From an uncultured Bacteroidota bacterium (GTDB lineage: Bacteria; Bacteroidota; Bacteroidia; Chitinophagales; Chitinophagaceae): a stretch of DNA of 57,574 nt. A program made the translations under genes and the position numbers. Numbering within the stretch: position 1 is the stretch's first letter; each line of letters opens with the position of its first letter. The stretch is taken from contig CAIVKC010000013.1 of assembly GCA_903906365.1 (NCBI GenBank), positions 1 through 57,574 on the forward strand, in the 5' to 3' direction. The notes below the pieces were generated by a model. The model worked only from the letters and a program-made list of their open reading frames with translations. It made no database searches and had not been told where the DNA came from. This document shows positions 53,240 through 57,574 of the stretch, piece after piece.

Positions 53240-53428
53240 GCGATAAGATTGTTTGCCGACCAGAAGTCCTCATTTAATCGGTAACCCAATGGGGAAAAGG
53301 CAATATATACAATATCCACCAAAGCTGGTACCCGGTTAATATATATAGATTTTCCGGTTATATGCCGGTGGTTCTGCAAACCGGTTGCCTGCAAAATGGC
53401 CTGGTCAATTCAAAACCAAAAGCAGCTT

Positions 53429-54046
53429 TCAGGGCCTGCCAGCAAGCAGGGCAGCTGCATGGTTTCCTTCACAAAACAAGAGATCTAAAATAGAAAGGTT
53501 GGGTATAAAGCCGGTCTTTTCCTGAAAAACCTGGGAGTATACGGGACACTCAAATTCCCGGAAATTTCGGGGCAGGAGTTTATTTCTGAGATCCAGCACA
53601 TCGTCTTTTTCCTGAAAGGCTGCAAATTTGTCAGTCTTACTGATGGAAAGCTTTAGCCCAAGTTTACCCATAGTCCAGGTAAAGCAATCCATGTTCCAGT
53701 CAATCAGAAATACGTATTTTCTCCGGTAAAGGGCTTCCAGTTCGTCCCTGAAAAATTCAAACCAGGGGGAACGGTTATAGGTCGAAAGCAGGGTCTTCCA
53801 ATGCTGTTTCTGCCAGTCCTGGGCATCGGAAATGCGGACATCCTTCATCAGGGTTCGCTGGTCTCTGCCTGATTCGAGCGGAATGCTTAAGGAGATGCTT
53901 CCGTTGGCCCCTGCGATCATGCAGCGGTTGCGAAAACTCATTTTTTGATAGCTATCATATTGTTCAAAATAAATATGCGAACACTTATACAAATATTTAT
54001 ATAAGATAACCGATGGAAAATATTGTATATCAACTATTAAATTCAT
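53429..54046 (-). CDS. WbqC-family protein
   Basis: A 205-residue soluble protein starting MNLIVDIQYFPSVILYKYLY. Conserved YEQYDSYQKMSFRNRC-like region, ISLSIPLESGRDQRTLMKDV and the tail SQVFQEKTGFIPNLSILDLL place it in the WbqC family, found in O-antigen and surface-polysaccharide loci but of unestablished reaction. The final residues NHAAALLAGRP are ordinary. It marks the last normal-composition gene before the AT-rich island. Confidence 0.85.
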   Translation of the reverse strand: MNLIVDIQYFPSVILYKYLYKCSHIYFEQYDSYQKMSFRNRCMIAGANGSISLSIPLESGRDQRTLMKDVRISDAQDWQKQHWKTLLSTYNRSPWFEFFRDELEALYRRKYVFLIDWNMDCFTWTMGKLGLKLSISKTDKFAAFQEKDDVLDLRNKLLPRNFREFECPVYSQVFQEKTGFIPNLSILDLLFCEGNHAAALLAGRP

Positions 54047-54414
54047 TCATTTCAAATTTACATAAATACCTTGTTCAAAGCATCAAAATATTTTCATTTT
54101 ATCCAAAATAGGATCGATTTTTTATCTTCATAAATTACAGATAGTATTATATAACTAACTATATATGAAATATATAATTCTTAATTTATTTACTAAATAA
54201 ATAATCTAGCGGTAATTCACAATATGTAATGGAATAGTAAAGGAAATGTCAAATTTATTAGTACTGGTCGGCCCTCTGATTGACGGAAACTATATAGCAG
54301 TTACCACAAACCAAATCTAATGGAATTAGTTTTTCGGTAGCTGCAACAATCCCCATCCATTTTACGACTTTACCACCCTCCCACTCTTTTACTAAAGGAT
54401 TTAACAGGGATTTT
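54047..54414. other. AT-rich intergenic stretch at the left edge of the island
   Basis: About 370 bp, visibly AT-rich up to 54240, with no frame. It contains the possible left inverted repeat (54246-54266) and the transposase promoter. Confidence 0.5.
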
Positions 54415-55344
54415 ATGACACAACTTGAACAACTATTTGGAGCAAAAAACCTGAAAGAGCTAATGAGCCATCTTACAAGTGAGGATGTTTGCCGTAGCTA
54501 TATGGAGCAAATGAGATGGGGTGGAAAACCTGTTTGCCCCCATTGCGGAGCAGGGAATCCTTATAAACTAAAGAACGGAAAAACCTACCGTTGTAAATCT
54601 AAAACCTGCCAAAATGACTTTACCGTAACTGTAGGGACCGTTTTTGAAAATAGCAAGGTTCCCCTATCCGTTTGGATCGCTGCCAGTTTTTTACTGTCAG
54701 CCCATAAGAAAGGAATTAGCAGTTTGCAGTTAAGCAGGGATTTGGGGATAACCCAGAAAACGGCATGGTTTGTTTTGCACCGTCTTAGGCTTGCTATGGG
54801 TGAACCTGACCCGGAACCCTTACAAAACATAGTTGAGGTGGATGAAACCTATGTAGGGGGCAAATACTCCAATATGCACTCCAAAAAGAGAAAGGAACAG
54901 ATCGCCAAAGGGGATAACAAAGTACCCGTTATGGGATTACTGGAAAGGGATGGTAAAGCCAGATTAACCGTAATTGGTAAGGAATCGTTTAAGGACGTTG
55001 TACGCCAAAACGTAAATAAGGGGGCAATTTTGATTACAGACTCCCATTTGAGCTATCAGGGATTAGACCAGGAATACAAGGCCCATGAGTCCGTAAATCA
55101 CTCACAGGGGGAATATAAAAGGGATATGTTCTACACAAATTCTGTTGAGGGCTTTTTTAGCCTATTCAAACGGACAATTTTCGGCACATACCACCAAATC
55201 AGCCCCAAACACCTTCACCGCTATTGTGCCGAATCTTCCTACCGTTTCAATTCCCGCCAAATTATGGACAAGGAAAGGTTTAACAACCTCCTTGCCAATC
55301 CCACAGGACGACTTAAATACAAAGATTTAATTCAAAAAAAATAA
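54415..55344 (+). CDS. IS1595-family transposase (ISXO2-like)
   Basis: A 309-residue transposase that looks intact. N-terminal zinc ribbon with Cys41, Cys44, Cys60 and Cys65 (CPHCG, RCKSKTC), then a helix-turn-helix stretch LQLSRDLGITQKTAWFVLHR. The DDE/N core has D143 (VEVDETYVGGK), D209 (LITDSHLSYQG) and N242-E245 (YTNSVEGFFSLFKR), followed by the family end HLHRYCAESSYRFNSRQ. The stop is only 4 bp before the restriction gene, and both are AT-rich compared with the rest of the window. Confidence 0.93.
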   Translation: MTQLEQLFGAKNLKELMSHLTSEDVCRSYMEQMRWGGKPVCPHCGAGNPYKLKNGKTYRCKSKTCQNDFTVTVGTVFENSKVPLSVWIAASFLLSAHKKGISSLQLSRDLGITQKTAWFVLHRLRLAMGEPDPEPLQNIVEVDETYVGGKYSNMHSKKRKEQIAKGDNKVPVMGLLERDGKARLTVIGKESFKDVVRQNVNKGAILITDSHLSYQGLDQEYKAHESVNHSQGEYKRDMFYTNSVEGFFSLFKRTIFGTYHQISPKHLHRYCAESSYRFNSRQIMDKERFNNLLANPTGRLKYKDLIQKK

Positions 55345-55348
55345 TCTC

Positions 55349-57088
55349 ATGAATTTTTATAGAAATTTGGTTAATCTTGCTTCAAATAACCACACTATGA
55401 AGGTGACGCAAGCCCCTATAACACTTGATAAAGTACTCGGAGATTATAATTTTCAAGTACCATTATATCAAAGGGAATTTTCTTGGGATTTGGAACAGGT
55501 GTCTGATTTGTATTATGACCTGGAAAATTCCAATGAAAAAAATGGGCATTTCCTTGGGTCTATTCTGTTATACTCAAAGGATGAATCAAAAAATCTAATG
55601 GAAATAATTGATGGACAACAACGGTTAACCACCGTTTTCCTTATACTATACAGCATCAAAAAAGTAATTAAAGGCACCGAGTATACCAAGGCCATCGAGG
55701 TAATTAATAATCTCTTATACCAGCGAAGCAAATCTCTTTTGATTACAGATAATAGCGAAGAACCTAGACTTGTAACTGGGAAAAGAGATAAAAGGCTTTT
55801 CAAGGCAATCCTTAAGGGTGAGGAAATAGATAGGCATAAAGACGGTAGAATTAAATCGCATAAACTCTTACTTAACGCATTAGATAATTTTCTGCATCAA
55901 AAAATTGAAAAATTACGAAAGGATAGGGGTATTGAGGGGGTAATTGATTTGGCAAATAAGGTAATAGCGGCTGAATTTATAGTTATGACAGCAGAGCAAC
56001 AGTCTGATAAGATACTATTATTCAAAACTCTAAACGCTCGTGGTATAGAATTATCACAGTCTGATTTAATAAAAAATGAGGTTTGTAATAATTCAAAAGG
56101 CATTTCGGAAGAAGAGGCGGTCGATTTATGGGATGATATGAGGGAAATTTTGGAAAAAGGGAAGGCAAATGTTGACCAATTTTTATTTCATTTTATTAAC
56201 TCCCAAAATGATTCACAGGAAATTAGAAGAAAAATAGAGGATAGAAGAAATGTTAAAAACGAAAAAGAGACATATCCTCCAGTTCCCGAAAAATATATCT
56301 TCGACGTATATGATGAAAAGTTAAAATCCCTTTTAAATACGGAATATTTCTTAAATGACTTAAAAAAATCTGCACAATGGTATATTGATTTCATTAACCC
56401 GACAAGTAATAAAATCTACCTAACTTCTCTTCGATCATTAAATACTACAAAATGTTATCCCCTTTTTTTGAAAGGAAAGGAATTGCTTAGCGATAGGAAT
56501 TTTGAATTGTTAACAAAGGCAATTGAATGTATTTCATTCCGGCATTACATTATTAGAAGTGACCCCAAGGACCTCGAAAAATTATATTATACAATTTTGA
56601 ATAAATTAAAGTCGGATAATGATATTGATGCTATTATAGAGGAAATCAAGCAACATCCCACAATGAAGGCTAATGATAAATTTAAAAGCGAATTTACCTA
56701 TTCAACCCCCAAAACAAATATTTCCAAGATGATTCTATCAAGAATTGTCGGACACCAGCAGGAAAGTATTGACCTAACAAATGGTGATATTTGGTTAGAG
56801 CATATTATGCCACAAAAACCCAAGGGAGAATGGCTTAAGATTCAGGAAGAAGACCCTGAACTTTACGAGTTTTCTGTAGAAAGAATTGGGAATTTAACAT
56901 TATTGCAAGATAGATTAAATCAAGGGGCTTCAAATAAAAATTTTGAGGATAAAAAGAAGTCATATTATATAAAATCAAGATTAACTATCACCAAGAATTT
57001 AGAGGTATATGCCAGGTGGAATGTAAATTCGGTTGATGAAAGGCAAGCCAAGTTATACGAAATTGCAAAAGATATTTGGAAAATATAA
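55349..57088 (+). CDS. GmrSD-like DUF262/DUF1524 type IV restriction protein
   Basis: A 579-residue cytoplasmic protein with both halves of GmrSD in one chain. DUF262 (about 20-300) has FQVPLYQREFSWDLEQVSDL, the nucleotide-binding/hydrolysis motif DGQQR at 88-92, and FKTLNARGIELSQSDLIKN. The C-terminal DUF1524 has an HNH-like nuclease core with His485 (LEHIMPQKPKGEW), Asn515 (RIGNLTLLQ) and the terminal NKNFEDKKKSYYIKSR. Such proteins cut DNA with modified cytosines, usually of phage, in an NTP-dependent manner. The start may be 55397 (MKVTQAPITLDKVL), which fits the family. Its place 4 bp after an IS1595 transposase suggests cargo of the element. Confidence 0.9.
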   Translation: MNFYRNLVNLASNNHTMKVTQAPITLDKVLGDYNFQVPLYQREFSWDLEQVSDLYYDLENSNEKNGHFLGSILLYSKDESKNLMEIIDGQQRLTTVFLILYSIKKVIKGTEYTKAIEVINNLLYQRSKSLLITDNSEEPRLVTGKRDKRLFKAILKGEEIDRHKDGRIKSHKLLLNALDNFLHQKIEKLRKDRGIEGVIDLANKVIAAEFIVMTAEQQSDKILLFKTLNARGIELSQSDLIKNEVCNNSKGISEEEAVDLWDDMREILEKGKANVDQFLFHFINSQNDSQEIRRKIEDRRNVKNEKETYPPVPEKYIFDVYDEKLKSLLNTEYFLNDLKKSAQWYIDFINPTSNKIYLTSLRSLNTTKCYPLFLKGKELLSDRNFELLTKAIECISFRHYIIRSDPKDLEKLYYTILNKLKSDNDIDAIIEEIKQHPTMKANDKFKSEFTYSTPKTNISKMILSRIVGHQQESIDLTNGDIWLEHIMPQKPKGEWLKIQEEDPELYEFSVERIGNLTLLQDRLNQGASNKNFEDKKKSYYIKSRLTITKNLEVYARWNVNSVDERQAKLYEIAKDIWKI

Positions 57089-57097
57089 TAAATACCA

Positions 57098-57232
57098 ATG
57101 CCGAAAAAAAACAGAGTTAAATCCCAAAATGGGGGAACCGTCTTAATTAAAACTAATTTTACCTTTGAAGAATTGATGAAAAAGGCTCTTAATACCCCGT
57201 TGCCAAAAAAACAAGCCCAAAAGAAAAAATAA
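57098..57232 (+). CDS. Small basic protein, unknown
   Basis: A 44-residue frame starting MPKKNRVKSQNGGTVLIKTN, with a KKQAQKKK tail. It begins 9 bp after the restriction gene and precedes the next small gene by 25 bp. Strongly basic ends suggest a nucleic-acid or partner-binding role, but no family is recognised. Confidence 0.5.
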   Translation: MPKKNRVKSQNGGTVLIKTNFTFEELMKKALNTPLPKKQAQKKK

Positions 57233-57257
57233 TTTAATTACTAAAAATCTAAATTTT

Positions 57258-57518
57258 ATGGACACTCAAAAACTACATGAAGACGAATTAAAAATTCTCA
57301 ATGAATTAAAGGGGATGGAAGTCAAATTTGATATGGGAAAGATAGGAGCTTATTCCCTAAAATTGGAATCAATGTTAGATGTGTTAATGTTTAATCAGGC
57401 TAAAATTTTAGCCAAGCTGGAGGGTTCGGATGCTGATAAGATATATGAGGATATGAAAAAATCTGAACTAGAAATAACCATTGACAAATACAAAAGACTG
57501 AGTGAAGTTTGGAAATAG
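57258..57518 (+). CDS. Small coiled-coil-like protein, unknown
   Basis: An 86-residue acidic-helical protein (MDTQKLHEDELKILNELKG, LKLESMLDVLMFNQAKILAK, DMKKSELEITIDKYKRLSEV) that should be nearly all helix, probably an oligomerising or accessory component. No family recognised. It is the last gene in the window and belongs to the AT-rich block. Confidence 0.65.
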   Translation: MDTQKLHEDELKILNELKGMEVKFDMGKIGAYSLKLESMLDVLMFNQAKILAKLEGSDADKIYEDMKKSELEITIDKYKRLSEVWK

Positions 57519-57574
57519 AATGTTTAATTATTTACAGTATTTAGTTCTTTGACATATTAAAGTTCAAACTGGAA

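Larger units (their letters stand above)
54246..57555. mobile_element. Possible IS1595-type transposon with restriction cargo
   Basis: Transposase, a DUF262/DUF1524 protein and two small frames lie in one AT-rich block and the same direction. The only candidate inverted repeats are ATGTCAAATTTATTAGTACTG (54246-54266) and its partner on the other strand at 57535-57555, agreeing at 15 of 21 bases. No clear 8-bp target duplication flanks them, so the ends are unproved and the right end may lie outside the window. Confidence 0.3.

Noticed and set aside
57541-57565. TTCTTTGACAT resembling a sigma70-type -35 region
   Set aside because: No matching -10 sequence or gene start is within the window, so a promoter cannot be supported.
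1-57574. CRISPR arrays, rRNA genes, origins
   Set aside because: No regularly spaced repeats, no rRNA-like sequence and no dnaA-box cluster or origin features were seen.

Overview
The window is chromosomal DNA of a member of the Bacteroidota, most likely a Chitinophagaceae-like soil or freshwater bacterium. The evidence is a SusC/SusD pair, type IX secretion (T9SS) proteins (a PorP/SprF homologue, a gliding-motility C-terminal domain and a type A sorting tail), a cbb3 oxidase with fused CcoN-CcoO, DUF4199, DUF6089 and DUF1735 proteins, few Shine-Dalgarno sequences and several TTG starts.

Layout. 0.1-6 kb: a susC-susD-DUF1735 glycan uptake operon. 6-11.2 kb: a T9SS-secreted PKD protein, a UbiD-family decarboxylase and an outer-membrane beta-barrel. 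11.2-25.7 kb: a respiratory block. It holds a PAS histidine kinase, a response regulator fused to a Crp/Fnr DNA-binding protein, the cbb3 oxidase operon on the minus strand (ccoS-ccoNO-ccoQ-ccoP-ccoG-fixH-safE, with ccoI upstream), a universal stress protein (USP) and a flavin-binding PPOX-like protein. 25.7-33 kb: a possible unannotated small protein, a porin with a monohaem lipoprotein, a zinc alcohol dehydrogenase, a CoA-transferase, a small membrane protein and two USPs. 33-38.7 kb: three response regulators and a multi-PAS kinase. 38.7-44 kb: a T9SS cell-surface protein, a methyltransferase, a SnoaL-like protein, a decayed stretch with the tail of a serine recombinase, and tRNA-Pro(GGG). 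44-51 kb: a dihydroorotase-like protein, DUF4199, two glycosyltransferases and a complete gmhA-hddA-gmhB-hddC set for GDP-heptose. 51-54 kb: a secreted hypothetical protein, PorP/SprF and WbqC. 54-57.6 kb: an AT-rich island with an IS1595-type transposase followed directly by a GmrSD-like (DUF262 + DUF1524) restriction protein and two small ORFs.

The most interesting signal is regulatory. Palindromic boxes TGA-N6-TCA occur in pairs whose repeat distance is exactly 22 bp. They lie in front of the kinase/REC-Crp operon itself (11779/11801), the cbb3 operon (20713/20735), the divergent USP and PPOX genes (25137/25159 and 25183/25205), and a small membrane protein (31025/31047). Degenerate pairs lie before another USP (31302/31324) and in a gap with no annotated gene (26027/26049). 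At the non-autoregulatory promoters the nearest box is centred about 50-58 bp before the start codon. The same rule, applied to the orphan pair, points at a 40-codon ORF on the minus strand (25855-25977). I infer that the window encodes both a phospho-relay-controlled Crp-family regulator and a good part of its regulon, a microaerobic or dormancy programme in which USP, PPOX and high-affinity oxidase genes answer one operator grammar. The second candidate is the IS1595-linked restriction cargo at the right end.
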